DNA from: Candidatus Eiseniibacteriota bacterium
Lineage (GTDB): Bacteria > Eisenbacteria > RBG-16-71-46 > CAIMUX01 > WJJG01
Length of the DNA: 33,055 bases
Direction of reading: 5' to 3'
Assembly: GCA_030601305.1 (NCBI GenBank)
Contig: JAUVTV010000006.1
Span: forward strand, 1-33,055
Part shown: positions 18,453 to 26,677 of the stretch, in pieces
How positions within the stretch are numbered: position 1 is the first letter of the stretch
Layout of the letters: the number at the start of each line of letters is the position of its first letter
The notes under the pieces: model-generated
Told to the model about the DNA's origin: nothing
Databases searched by the model: none
What the model saw: only the letters and a program-made list of their open reading frames with translations
Translations under genes and position numbers: made by a program

Positions 18453-19151
18453 CTACTTCTCCTTGCCGTCCTTCGGGTCACCCTCGGCGGGAGCCTTCCC
18501 CGTGCCCTCCTCGGTCTCGGCCTCGGCCTCGGCCAAGGCCTTGCTCGCCTCGGCCTCAGCCGCCGCCGCCTCCTCCTCGGGAGTTGGGGCCGCCCGGCCG
18601 TGAACGGCCACCACCACGCGATCGGCAGGGGTCAAGATCTGCACGGTCTCGTGCCTGATGTCACCCGCGTGAACCGAGTCGCCGATGTTGAGCGGCGTGA
18701 CATCCACCGAGATGTAGTCCGGAATCTCGCCCGGCAAGCACTCCACCTCCAGCTCACGCAAGACGTGATCCACGAAGCCGCCCTCGATCTTGATGCCCAC
18801 CGGGATCCCCTCCAGCTGAATCGGCACCACGACATGCACCGGCTTGCTCATCGAAACGTACAGGAGGTCGACGTGCAGCGGTCGCGAGGTCACCGGATCG
18901 CGCTGCACCTCCTTCATGAGGACCTTGCAACTCGGCCGGCTATCACCGTCCACCTTGAGATCGATCAGCATGGTGCCGCCCGTGGCCTGGCGCAGCACCC
19001 TCTCGAAGATGCGCATCTCGACCGCGATCTTCACGCTCGCTTCACCCGGACCGTAGACGATCCCGGGAAGCATTCCCGCCTGGCGCACCCGATGCGCCGC
19101 CCCTTTGCCCGTCTCTGTTCGCAGCTGAGCCGCAAGTTCCACCAATGCCAT
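18453..19151 (-). CDS. rplY: 50S ribosomal protein L25, CTC (TL5) type
   Basis: L25 binds 5S rRNA; the CTC type adds a C-terminal beta domain and in some bacteria responds to stress. In this 232-residue protein the N-terminal 5S-binding domain covers about 1-95 (GAAHRVRQAGMLPGIVYG, DPVTSRPLHVDLL). The second domain covers about 96-185 (PVHVVVPIQLEGIPVGIKIEG, PDYISVDVTPLNIGDSVHAG). A tail of about 45 residues is almost only Ala, Glu and Lys. The ATG has a GGAGGTGT site. It lies 62 nt after prs. Confidence 0.96.
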   Translation of the reverse strand: MALVELAAQLRTETGKGAAHRVRQAGMLPGIVYGPGEASVKIAVEMRIFERVLRQATGGTMLIDLKVDGDSRPSCKVLMKEVQRDPVTSRPLHVDLLYVSMSKPVHVVVPIQLEGIPVGIKIEGGFVDHVLRELEVECLPGEIPDYISVDVTPLNIGDSVHAGDIRHETVQILTPADRVVVAVHGRAAPTPEEEAAAAEAEASKALAEAEAETEEGTGKAPAEGDPKDGKEK

Positions 19152-19213
19152 CTTCCCACACCTCCATCACGTCGCCGCCCGTGTGTGCCTCGGTTCGCGC
19201 AGCCTTCCGACCG

Positions 19214-20149
19214 TCAAACGAACAGGCTCGACAGTGACCGTTCCTCATGGATTCTCAGAATTGCTTCGCCGAAGAGCTCGCCCACCGAGAGCATCTTGAA
19301 TTGGCCTCCGAGGCGTTGCTCCTCTTGTGGAATCGTATCCGTGATGACGACCTGCTCCAGCTCAGCCGCCTCCAGGTTCTTGAGCGCATCGCCCGAGAAA
19401 CACGCGTGCGTGCAGCTCGCGAAAATCCCCTCTGCGCCCTTGGCGCGCAGCGCCAGGGCAGCGTTCTTGAGGGTCCCCGCGGTGGAGATGAGATCGTCGA
19501 TGAGCAACACGTTCATTCCCGCCACGTCGCCGATGATCTCCATCGCCTCCGAGACATCGGCGCTCGTGCGCCGCTTGTTGACCACCGCGAGCGAGGCATT
19601 CAGACGCTTGGCGAAGGCGCGCGCCATCTTGATGCCGCCCACATCCGGGCAGGCCACGGCCAGGTTCGGAATGCGTTTCTGCTCGAAGTAGCGTCCCAGG
19701 ACCGGTTGCGCGTAAAGGTGGTCGAAGGGGATGTCGAAGAACCCCTGGATCTGCGGCGAGTGCAAGTCCATCGTCAGGACGCGATCGGTTCCCGCCACGG
19801 TGATCAGATTGGCGACCAGCTTTGCCGAGATGGGCGCCCGCGGCCGGTCCTTCCGATCCTGGCGGGCATAACCGAAGTACGGGATCACCGCCGTCACGCG
19901 ATCGGCGGATGCGCGCCGCGCGGCATCGATCATGATCAGCAACTCCATCAGGTTCTCGACCGGGGGAAAGGTGGGCTGAAGGATGAAGATGTCGCAGCCG
20001 CGAATGTTCTCCCGAATCTGCACGTGGATCTCTCCGTCCGCGAAACGGGAGACCTCGATCTTCCCCAAGGGAATCCCGATCTTGCCGGCGATGCGTTCTG
20101 CCAGCGCCGGATTGGCGTTGCCCGCGAACAATCGCAGCGAATCGATCAT
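19214..20149 (-). CDS. prs: Ribose-phosphate pyrophosphokinase
   Basis: Prs transfers pyrophosphate from ATP to ribose-5-phosphate to make PRPP for nucleotide, His, Trp and NAD synthesis. The 311-residue product matches the class I length. Visible motifs are FADGEIHVQIRENIRG (about 39-54), YFGYARQDRKDRPR, the cation-binding DLHSPQIQGFF, and the PRPP loop VLLIDDLISTAGTL. The ATG at 20149 follows GGAG by 7 nt; the open frame upstream of it only runs through the tRNA. It follows the tRNA-Gln gene by 55 nt, so the two are probably co-transcribed. PRPP would also feed the phosphoribosyltransferase-like UbiA protein at 21803-22681. Confidence 0.97.
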   Translation of the reverse strand: MIDSLRLFAGNANPALAERIAGKIGIPLGKIEVSRFADGEIHVQIRENIRGCDIFILQPTFPPVENLMELLIMIDAARRASADRVTAVIPYFGYARQDRKDRPRAPISAKLVANLITVAGTDRVLTMDLHSPQIQGFFDIPFDHLYAQPVLGRYFEQKRIPNLAVACPDVGGIKMARAFAKRLNASLAVVNKRRTSADVSEAMEIIGDVAGMNVLLIDDLISTAGTLKNAALALRAKGAEGIFASCTHACFSGDALKNLEAAELEQVVITDTIPQEEQRLGGQFKMLSVGELFGEAILRIHEERSLSSLFV

Positions 20150-20183
20150 GAATCCACTCCCTAACCCTGAAGGCACCCGTCGA

Positions 20184-20201
20184 CTCGGACGCGTTTCCGA
20201 G
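20184..20201 (-). other. Small hairpin between tRNA-Gln and prs
   Basis: CTCGGA and TCCGAG pair around a 6-nt loop, 4 nt after the tRNA 3' end on the minus strand. No T-run follows, so it looks like a processing or trailer hairpin rather than a terminator, and transcription would continue into prs. Confidence 0.45.
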
Positions 20202-20204
20202 ACT

Positions 20205-20277
20205 CTGGGGCGGGCGGACTCGAACCGCCGAATGCAGGGACCAAAACCCTGTGCCTTACCAACTTGGCTACGCCCCA
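20205..20277 (-). tRNA. tRNA-Gln (anticodon TTG)
   Basis: The 73-nt gene reads TGGGGCG at the 5' side and CGCCCCA plus discriminator G at the 3' side, giving a complete 7-bp acceptor stem. The anticodon arm CAGGG-TTTTGGT-CCCTG has anticodon TTG. The T loop reads GGTTCGAGTCC. CCA is not encoded; AGT follows. It lies between spoVG and prs, has its own promoter and probably heads the prs transcript. Confidence 0.97.
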
Positions 20278-20292
20278 CTACACAAAACAGCT

Positions 20293-20322
20293 ATTGTATT
20301 CCGCCAAGGGGTCCGAAGCCAA
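20293..20322 (-). promoter_or_regulatory. Promoter of tRNA-Gln (and probably prs)
   Basis: TTGGCT (20322-20317), an 18-nt spacer and TACAAT (20298-20293) precede the tRNA on the minus strand. The -10 matches TATAAT at 5 of 6 bases. The start would fall near 20286, leaving a leader of about 9 nt. With the spoVG terminator upstream, this would be the main promoter for tRNA-Gln, prs, rplY, pth and hppA. Confidence 0.7.
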
Positions 20323-20351
20323 CGGGAATTTTCGGGCCGCTCCCCCGGGAG

Positions 20352-20375
20352 GCCCGGCCGTTCACCGGGCCGGGC
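20352..20375 (-). other. GC-rich hairpin upstream of the tRNA promoter
   Basis: GCCCGGCC and GGCCGGGC form a perfect 8-bp stem around an 8-nt loop, in the 212-nt gap between spoVG and the tRNA. On the minus strand a further small CTCCC/GGGAG hairpin follows before an AAAATT stretch. It may back up the spoVG terminator. The rest of the gap shows no gene. Confidence 0.4.
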
Positions 20376-20428
20376 ACTCGACGCCGCGGCGGGCGAATCG
20401 GCGTAGGTACCATCCGCACACACAGATT

Positions 20429-20460
20429 GAGGCCGCCAGCGGTGTTGCGCTGGCGGCCTC
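20429..20460 (-). terminator. Stem-loop terminator after spoVG
   Basis: A perfect 13-bp stem (GAGGCCGCCAGCG and its complement) with a 6-nt loop lies 29 nt after the spoVG stop. The minus-strand flank reads AATCTGTGTG, so the T-run is weak. Position and stability still make it the best terminator in the window, and it would end the long roadblock-to-spoVG operon. Confidence 0.7.
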
Positions 20461-20489
20461 GAGCCGTCTTGCCGACCCTCGGGCGGATG

Positions 20490-20762
20490 CTAACTCACGA
20501 GGGGTTGACTCTCCAGCTCCAGACGATACCGACTCAGGATCTCCTCTTCGATCCAGCGCCGGGTCTCGTTGTTGATGGGGTGGGCCAAGTCCTGGAAGGT
20601 CCCGTCGGGACGCTTCCGGCAAGGCATGGCGACAAACATGCCTCTGTTGCCCTTGATTACCTTGAGCCCACGGATGACAAAGCAGTTGTCCAGGGTGATG
20701 CTCACAAAGGCTTTCAGTTTCTCATCATCCCGGACCGAGATTCGAACTTCCGTGATCTTCAT
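20490..20762 (-). CDS. spoVG: SpoVG family RNA/DNA-binding regulator
   Basis: The 90-residue protein is a full-length SpoVG. MKITEVRISVRDDEKLKAFV begins the family fold. GLKVIKGNRGMFVAMPCRK and DLAHPINNETRRWIEEEIL are its best conserved parts. In Firmicutes, Borrelia and others it binds nucleic acids and tunes gene expression; despite its name it is not limited to spore formers. The ATG at 20762 follows AGGTGGTG; the longer upstream frame reads through non-coding sequence and ispE. It lies 122 nt after ispE, a gap with no clear promoter or gene. The ispE-spoVG-(glmU)-prs-rplY-pth order is shared with Bacillus, but glmU is missing here. Confidence 0.95.
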   Translation of the reverse strand: MKITEVRISVRDDEKLKAFVSITLDNCFVIRGLKVIKGNRGMFVAMPCRKRPDGTFQDLAHPINNETRRWIEEEILSRYRLELESQPLVS

Positions 20763-20884
20763 GGACTCACCACCTTGCAATTGAGGGGTCACTGAAGACG
20801 TCGGCGCGCCAGTGCATCCACCGTCGACGCTCTCGACACCGCGTCCTCTTTGCGGACCGACATCCGTGTACAATCCGCAGGCCT

Positions 20885-21760
20885 CTAGTCCCCTGTTTCG
20901 ATCCACCCCCTTCCCGTCGGTCTGACCGGGAGCACACACCACCCGCGACGCCGGCCCTCCGTTTGCACCCGTCGGGTCGTCTCGGGGTCGGAAGGGAAGC
21001 CTATCCAGGCTGAGCCACTGCCTGCCATCCTTACTCCGGCGAGACCAGCGGCAACCAAGTGGGACCTTAGCTGGTTTGTCTCAGGCCTCAGCTTCCCTGC
21101 AGGCTCCTCAAGGTCATTGAAACCTCCTGTCACCACCGAAAGAAGGTTTCGCTTCGCTAAGAACTGCAGGAGCATCCTAATCTGCCGCTCATGGGGTGTC
21201 AACCTTGATGTTGCATGGGCGTAAACCCCGGCCGTCGCACTGCGCCATTGTGGTACGACGACGGTCCATTCCGAACTCGAAAGCTGGGACACCGGCTCGA
21301 GAATCTCTCCCCGCCCGGTGCAGCGCTGCGCGCCACCGCGAACGAAGAAGGGAACGTCCGAACCCAGATGCGCGGCGAGTCGCTCTAGATCCTCCTCGTG
21401 TAGTCCCAAGTCCCAAATCAGATTGGCGGCCCCGAGTGCACAGGCGGCGTTGGAGCTGCCGCCACCCAGACCGGCACCGACCGGGATTCGTTTACCCAGG
21501 ATTGCGCGCATGCCGCGCTGTTCGCCGCACTCGGCACGCAGGAGGGCGAGCGCTTTGTAGACGAGATTCAGTTCACCGCCGGGCACGTCATCGGCATCGC
21601 ATTCCACGATGATCTCGCTCTCCTTGCGCGGCTCGAACAGGAGGTCGTCGGCAAGATCGATGCTCTGCAGAACGGTGTCGACTTCGTGGAAGCCGTCGGG
21701 TCGTCTCCCCAAGACGGCGAGATACAGATTGAACTTCGCGTAGGAAAGGAAACGTCGCAT
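20885..21760 (-). CDS. ispE: 4-diphosphocytidyl-2-C-methyl-D-erythritol kinase
   Basis: IspE phosphorylates CDP-methylerythritol in the MEP route to isoprenoids. The 291-residue GHMP kinase has the N-terminal SYAKFNLYLAVLGRRPDGFHEV, the ATP loop IPVGAGLGGGSSNAACAL (about residues 95-112) and the C-terminal AGVRMAGSGSAWIG. The ATG at 21760 is preferred because AGGA lies 6 nt upstream and the family begins there. An in-frame ATG at 21790 adds 10 Arg-rich residues and lacks a good site. It supplies prenyl precursors that could become the polyprenyl phosphate used by the prenyltransferase-type enzyme encoded just upstream. Confidence 0.95.
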   Translation of the reverse strand: MRRFLSYAKFNLYLAVLGRRPDGFHEVDTVLQSIDLADDLLFEPRKESEIIVECDADDVPGGELNLVYKALALLRAECGEQRGMRAILGKRIPVGAGLGGGSSNAACALGAANLIWDLGLHEEDLERLAAHLGSDVPFFVRGGAQRCTGRGEILEPVSQLSSSEWTVVVPQWRSATAGVYAHATSRLTPHERQIRMLLQFLAKRNLLSVVTGGFNDLEEPAGKLRPETNQLRSHLVAAGLAGVRMAGSGSAWIGFPSDPETTRRVQTEGRRRGWCVLPVRPTGRGWIETGD

Positions 21761-21802
21761 CGCCCGTCCTGCCGTCCGTCGTCTGCGCATCCGCGGGGTG
21801 AG

Positions 21803-22681
21803 CTACTCCAGGTAGAGGATGAGCAGAATGATCAGTCCCCACAGCGCGACATTCAGTAAGAGCGGTCCGTCGGTCAAGAGAATCTCGGCGGGCGCCCCGC
21901 CCTTCCCCTTGCGATAGACCAGGTAGAGGTAGCGGAAGATCCCGTAGACCACGAAGGGAATGGTGTAGAACATCCGCTCGGGGGGCGCGTGCAGCTCGCC
22001 GGTCGGCATGAGCGTGTAGAGCGCATAGGCCAGGATGGTCGAGCTGGTCACGACCGGGACGAGCTGATCGAGCAGCTCGGGCGAGTACTCGACCAAGATC
22101 GTGCGGTGCTTCCGCGCATCTTCGGAGAGCGTTATCCGCTCGTGGCGCCGTTTAACGACCGCCAGGAAGAGCGCCAGGAAGAGCGTACAGACCAGCAGCC
22201 ACGGAGACAGCTCCGGACGGGGCGAGAGGGCCTCCACGCCGGCGGTCGCGCGCAGCAGGAAGAGAACGGCGATCCCCATCACATCGAGCAGCACGATGCG
22301 CTTCAGAACGAGGGAGTAGAAGACGCTGATCAGGAAGTAGGCGGCCGCGACCGCGACGAATCGCGGACTGAGGAAAAAGGCGCCCCCCAACCCGGCGATG
22401 ACGAGCAGCACCATCGCGACCCGCGCCACCGCCCCGGTCAGACGACCGGACGCCAGCGGACGCAGGCGCTTGCGGGGATGGTAGCGATCCGGCTCGAGAT
22501 CCCGCAGGTCGTTGAAGATATACCCCGCCGAGGAGAGCAGACAGAAGCAGACGAACGCGATCAGCGCCCGCAGGAGCTGTTCGGGCACGTTCACCTGGAG
22601 CGAGAAGACCACGCCGGCGAGGACCACGCCGTTCTTGGTCCACTGCCTGGGTCTCAGTTCTTCGAGCAGCGCTTTGAGCAC
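21803..22681 (-). CDS. UbiA-family enzyme, decaprenyl-phosphate phosphoribosyltransferase-like
   Basis: The 292-residue membrane protein has 8-9 predicted helices. It carries the UbiA motif N57-D58-xx-D61-xxx-D65 (NDLRDLEPDRYHPRKRLRPL) and the N-terminal RPRQWTKN. These, with LFLALFLAVVKRRHE, match the group that includes mycobacterial DPPR synthase (Rv3806c). That enzyme joins PRPP and polyprenyl phosphate to make a lipid-linked pentose donor. In other phyla the product is often untested. A 12-nt direct repeat (22161-22184) encodes LFLALFLA. The GTG start has GGAGG 7 nt upstream and lies 2 nt after the rfbD stop. A cell-surface glycan role fits rfbD beside it and prs nearby. Substrate is inference. 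Confidence 0.88.
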   Translation of the reverse strand: MLKALLEELRPRQWTKNGVVLAGVVFSLQVNVPEQLLRALIAFVCFCLLSSAGYIFNDLRDLEPDRYHPRKRLRPLASGRLTGAVARVAMVLLVIAGLGGAFFLSPRFVAVAAAYFLISVFYSLVLKRIVLLDVMGIAVLFLLRATAGVEALSPRPELSPWLLVCTLFLALFLAVVKRRHERITLSEDARKHRTILVEYSPELLDQLVPVVTSSTILAYALYTLMPTGELHAPPERMFYTIPFVVYGIFRYLYLVYRKGKGGAPAEILLTDGPLLLNVALWGLIILLILYLE

Positions 22682-22683
22682 GG

Positions 22684-23529
22684 CTACGCCTCCGCGAAAT
22701 AGGCTTCCAGCCCCTCGTTCCAGTGGGGCAAGATATGCCCAAAGGTCAGCTCATAGCTGCGCGTGTCGAGCACGCTGTAGGGCGGCCTGGCAGCGGGCCG
22801 GTCAAGCGCGTCACTGCCGATGGGTTCGGCCGCGTCCGGGTTCTCTCCCGCCGCCTTCAGGATCGCCCGGGCGAACTCGAACCAGCTCGTCTCCCCGGCC
22901 GAAGCGACGTGGTAGATCCCGTAGTTGCCGGAACCCACCATGCGCGCCAGCGCGCGCGAGAGATCGCCGGCGTAAGTGGGACGACAGACCTGGTCGTGAA
23001 CCACCTTGACGCGCCCATCCCGGCGGTGGGCGGCGAGGATCGCGGCGACGAAGTTCGCCCCCCCGGGACCGAAGAGCCCCGAGGTTCGCACCACGTAGTG
23101 CGCCGCGAGCAGGCTCGTCACCGCCCGCTCGCCGCCCAGCTTCGAGCGACCGTACACGTTGATCGGATCCGGATTGTCATACTCGCGATAGGGAGACGCG
23201 GCGCGACCGTTGAAAACGTAGTCGGAGGACAGGACGGCCAGCTCGGCGCCCACCTCGCGCGCCGCCAGCGCGACATAGCGCGTGCCCAGCGTGTTGACCT
23301 CGAAGGCGGCCTCGGGACGCTGCTCGCAGACGTCGACCTGGGTGAGCGCCGCAAGGTGCAGGATCACGTTGGGCCGTTCGGCAGACACGTAGGCGCGCAG
23401 CGCGGAGAGATCGCGCACGTCGAGATCCTCGAGATCGGTCGCGAGCACCTCGTGGCGGGGCTCGAGTTCCAGACGAAGGGCCTGTCCGAGTTGACCGGCC
23501 GCACCGGTGATCAGGATCTTCATGGTCAC
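22684..23529 (-). CDS. rfbD: dTDP-4-dehydrorhamnose reductase
   Basis: RfbD is the last enzyme of dTDP-L-rhamnose synthesis, reducing the 4-keto sugar with NAD(P)H. The 281-residue short-chain dehydrogenase shows the Rossmann motif ILITGAAGQLG, LAALTQVDVCE, the catalytic YGRSKLGGE (Tyr and Lys) and LSSDYVFNG. The GTG at 23529 overlaps the alaS stop as GTGA and has GGAG 5 nt upstream. An in-frame ATG 6 nt later is an equally acceptable start. rfbA, rfbB and rfbC are not in the window, so dTDP-glucose processing is encoded elsewhere. A related sugar-nucleotide reductase activity cannot be excluded. Confidence 0.9.
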   Translation of the reverse strand: MTMKILITGAAGQLGQALRLELEPRHEVLATDLEDLDVRDLSALRAYVSAERPNVILHLAALTQVDVCEQRPEAAFEVNTLGTRYVALAAREVGAELAVLSSDYVFNGRAASPYREYDNPDPINVYGRSKLGGERAVTSLLAAHYVVRTSGLFGPGGANFVAAILAAHRRDGRVKVVHDQVCRPTYAGDLSRALARMVGSGNYGIYHVASAGETSWFEFARAILKAAGENPDAAEPIGSDALDRPAARPPYSVLDTRSYELTFGHILPHWNEGLEAYFAEA

Positions 23530-26153
23530 GCCTGCTCCAGCGCCGCCCGCAGCAGCCGGCGGGCTTCCTCGAGCGCTTCCGGCACGCGCGCGCGATCGGC
23601 GGCGCCACCGAGCGCCATATGCGGCCGGCCGCCACCGCTCCCACCGGTCACGCCGGCCACGGCGCGCACCAGCTCATCGGCGCGGATCTTCTTGGCCTTG
23701 GCCAACTCGTCCGTGATCACCGCGAGAAAGCTCGTCTTCGGCCCGATCTCGGCGCACAGCACCGCACCGCCCGAACCCAGGCGCTGGCGGACGCGGTCGC
23801 CCAGCTCACGCAGTTCGTCGACCGACCCGGCCTGTACACTGCCGACGAGGAAGCGGTGGTCGCCGACTTCCTCGGCGCCGGAGAGCAACGTATCGAGATG
23901 CGAGACGCCCTCGCCCCGGCGAGCCTTGGCGAGACCCTTGCGCAGACTGCTGACCTCGCGCATCAGTCCCTCGATCTTGCCCGTGACCTCATCGGCGGAC
24001 GCACCCAGCATCCGGCGCGCGTCGGTGAGCCGCTGGCGCAGCCTCTGGACCTGGCCGATGGCGGCTTGCCCGCAGACCGCTTCGATGCGGCGCGTCCCGG
24101 CCGCGACGGCGCTCTCCTCGAGGATGACCAGCGCGCCGATCTGACCGGTCGCAGCGACATGCGTTCCGCCACATAGCTCCTCGGAGAAACCGGGTATGCG
24201 CACGCGGCGCACGGACTCGGCGTCGTATTTTTCGCCGAACAGGGCGGTGACACCCTCCCGGATGGCGTCGTCGTAGGTCGAGAAGCGCACCTCCACGGGC
24301 ACGTTCGCCTGAATCATCTCGTTGGCGATCCGCTCCACCTCCTCCTTCTCCGCTCCGCTCAGCGCCGAGAAGTGCGTGAAATCAAAGCGCAACCGCTCGG
24401 GCGCGACCAGCGAGCCGGCTTGGGCCACGTGGTCGCCGAGGACCCGCCGCAGGGAGGCCTGCAAAAGATGCGTCGCCGTGTGGTGCTGGCGGATTGCATC
24501 CCGACGTTCGGCATCGACACGGGCCTGCCAGGTGCGCTCCGCATCGGCCAGGAGGGCCGTGTCGGATGCCGCAGCGGCGACGATGTGCCGCACCTCCGCA
24601 CCCGTGCGCAGCGTGTCGACGACCTCCAGCCGTACGTCGTTCGATCGCAACTCGCCGGTGTCGCCCAGCTGGCCGCCGCTCTCTCCATAGAAGGGCGTTG
24701 AATCGAGGATCACCACGATCCGGTCGCGGGCCTCCGGCACCTGGGCAAAGCGGCGCACGCGGCAGCCCGCGACGTCCGGGGTCTCATGGCCCCGGAACCT
24801 GGAGTGCTCACCCTCGCTGACCACGGTCCACTCCAGCCCGGCGGTATCCTGTCCGAACGTCGCCGCGGCGCGCGAGCGCTCCTTCTGCTCCGCCATGTGG
24901 TGTCCGAACCCCTCCTCGTCCACGCGGAGGTCCTGCGCATGAGCCATGTCGCGGATCACGTCGAGCGGCAGGCCGTAGGTGTCGTAGAGCACGAAGGCCT
25001 CTTCACCCGGCACCGTCCGGGATGCGTCCTGCTCCGCCCGGCGCAGAATCGACTGCAGTCGCCCCAGCCCCTGCTCGAGCGTCGCGCGGAATCGCTCCTC
25101 TTCGTTCTCGAGGGCGAGAATCGCTCGTTCCCGGCCCTCGGCGACCTCCGGATACGGGCCGCGCATCATCTCGACGACCGGATCGACGAGCTTGCAGAGG
25201 AACGGCTCGGTGATCCCCAGGGTGTGGCCCTGGACGTAGGCGCGTCGGATGAGCCTGCGGATCACGTAGCCGCGCCCCTCGTTGGCCGGCAGGACCCCCT
25301 CGCCGAGCGCGAAGGTCAGCGCGCGCACGTGATCGGCGATGATGTTCAGCGCGACCTCGTTTCCTTCGTAGGGTTGGTCGCACACCTCGGCGGCCCGCTG
25401 GATGAGAGGCCCGAAGAGGTCGGTGTGAAAGATCGAGGTCTTCCCCTGGAGGACCATCGCGAGGCGCTCGAGCCCGATGCCGGTGTCGATGCCGCGATGT
25501 TTCAGCGGGCGGTCAGTGCCGTCGCTCTGGCGGTCGAACTGCGGGAAGACGAAGTTGCCCACCTCGACGAAGCGATTGCAGTCATCCCCCGGCTTGGCGT
25601 CAGGTCTGCCCCGATCGACTTCGGGACCGAGGTCGTAGTAGAGCTCCGAACAGGGACCACAGGCACCGGTGCCTCCCGCCGGGCCCCAGAAGTTGTCGTC
25701 CGCACCCAGTCGCACGACCTTCTCCTCCGGCAGGCCGATCTCGTGCCGCCAGACGTCGTAGGCCTCGTCGTCGTCGGTGAAGACCGACGCGGTCAGCCGC
25801 GCAGCGTCAATGCCGTAGACCTGGGTGAACAGCTCCCAGTTCCAGCGGATGGCCTCGCGCTTGAAGTAATCGCCGAAGGAGAAGTGGCCCAACATCTCGA
25901 AGAAGGTGTCGTGGCGCGGCGTGCGCCCCACCTCGTCTATATCGGTGACGCGGAGACATTTCTGCACGGTGACCGCACGGGTATAAGGCAGTTCCTGTGT
26001 GCCGGCGTAGAGATCCTTGAACTGCACCATCCCGGCCGAGGTGAAGAGCAGGGTCGGATCGTCATGCGGAACGAGCGGCGCGCTCTTGACGAACTTGTGG
26101 TCCTTGCTCTGGTAGAAGTCGATGAATGTCTGGCGGATCTCATTGGCGTTCAT
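23526..26153 (-). CDS. alaS: Alanyl-tRNA synthetase
   Basis: AlaS charges tRNA-Ala and edits Ser and Gly errors. The 875-residue product contains the class II aminoacylation core (HKFVKSAPLVPHDDPTLLFT near 19-38), the editing domain with zinc ligands H558, H562, C661 and H665 (HTATH and CGGTH), and the C-terminal DHHA1-type domain with the GGSGGGRPHMALGG stretch. The ATG at 26153 overlaps the recX stop as ATGA, which fixes the start; the upstream open frame lies inside recX. The recA-recX-alaS order is common in bacteria. The 3' end overlaps rfbD by 4 nt. Confidence 0.98.
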   Translation of the reverse strand: MNANEIRQTFIDFYQSKDHKFVKSAPLVPHDDPTLLFTSAGMVQFKDLYAGTQELPYTRAVTVQKCLRVTDIDEVGRTPRHDTFFEMLGHFSFGDYFKREAIRWNWELFTQVYGIDAARLTASVFTDDDEAYDVWRHEIGLPEEKVVRLGADDNFWGPAGGTGACGPCSELYYDLGPEVDRGRPDAKPGDDCNRFVEVGNFVFPQFDRQSDGTDRPLKHRGIDTGIGLERLAMVLQGKTSIFHTDLFGPLIQRAAEVCDQPYEGNEVALNIIADHVRALTFALGEGVLPANEGRGYVIRRLIRRAYVQGHTLGITEPFLCKLVDPVVEMMRGPYPEVAEGRERAILALENEEERFRATLEQGLGRLQSILRRAEQDASRTVPGEEAFVLYDTYGLPLDVIRDMAHAQDLRVDEEGFGHHMAEQKERSRAAATFGQDTAGLEWTVVSEGEHSRFRGHETPDVAGCRVRRFAQVPEARDRIVVILDSTPFYGESGGQLGDTGELRSNDVRLEVVDTLRTGAEVRHIVAAAASDTALLADAERTWQARVDAERRDAIRQHHTATHLLQASLRRVLGDHVAQAGSLVAPERLRFDFTHFSALSGAEKEEVERIANEMIQANVPVEVRFSTYDDAIREGVTALFGEKYDAESVRRVRIPGFSEELCGGTHVAATGQIGALVILEESAVAAGTRRIEAVCGQAAIGQVQRLRQRLTDARRMLGASADEVTGKIEGLMREVSSLRKGLAKARRGEGVSHLDTLLSGAEEVGDHRFLVGSVQAGSVDELRELGDRVRQRLGSGGAVLCAEIGPKTSFLAVITDELAKAKKIRADELVRAVAGVTGGSGGGRPHMALGGAADRARVPEALEEARRLLRAALEQA

Positions 26154-26677
26154 CGCTTGCGTCGTACCTCTTCCGCGCCCGGCCCGCGCACATCCTCGCC
26201 TGACCCGTCGCCCGCGGCCTCCAGCTTCTCGAGGGTCGCGCGCACCACGCCGCCACCGAAGCCGCGCCGCGCGAGGAAGCTCGCGGCCTGCACCCGGCGC
26301 CTCTCGGCCCTCCAGCGTGGCCACCGACGAGCGGCCGCCTGCCAGGCCATCTGCTCGTCATCCCAGGGAGGATCACAGGTCGCGAGCGCCTCGCGGGATG
26401 TGTCGGAGTCCACGCCCCTTTTTCGCAGTTCGCGCAGCACCGCACTGCGCGACATCGGATGGAGGCGTCGCCGGTCGCGCAAGAAGAGATCGGCGAATCG
26501 GCGGTCATCGACCAGTCCGGCTTCGGCGGTTTCGTCGAGCGCGCGGTCAATCAGGGCCGGCGCGTGTCCGCGGCGGCGCAGGTAGCGGGCCACCTCCTGC
26601 CGGCTGTGCTCGCGAACCCGCAAGTAGCGAAGGAGATCCAGGCGCACTTTCTCGGTCGCATCCTGCGGTGGACTCAC
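26150..26677 (-). CDS. recX: Regulatory protein RecX
   Basis: RecX binds and caps RecA filaments to limit recombination. The 175-residue protein is built of three-helix repeats typical of the family: [23 protein letters not shown] near 15-37, then [16 protein letters not shown] and a third repeat with [19 protein letters not shown]. The GTG at 26677 overlaps the recA stop as GTGA and the 3' end overlaps alaS as ATGA, so it is translationally coupled on both sides. The open frame upstream of it is only recA in another phase. Confidence 0.93.
   Translation of the reverse strand: MSPPQDATEKVRLDLLRYLRVREHSRQEVARYLRRRGHAPALIDRALDETAEAGLVDDRRFADLFLRDRRRLHPMSRSAVLRELRKRGVDSDTSREALATCDPPWDDEQMAWQAAARRWPRWRAERRRVQAASFLARRGFGGGVVRATLEKLEAAGDGSGEDVRGPGAEEVRRKR

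Noticed and set aside
20763-20884. Possible promoter for spoVG
   Set aside because: A TTGTAC is present but no matching -10 lies at a suitable distance.
22161-22184. 12-nt tandem duplication in the ubiA-type gene
   Set aside because: It keeps frame and only repeats hydrophobic residues of a membrane helix; not worth a separate finding.
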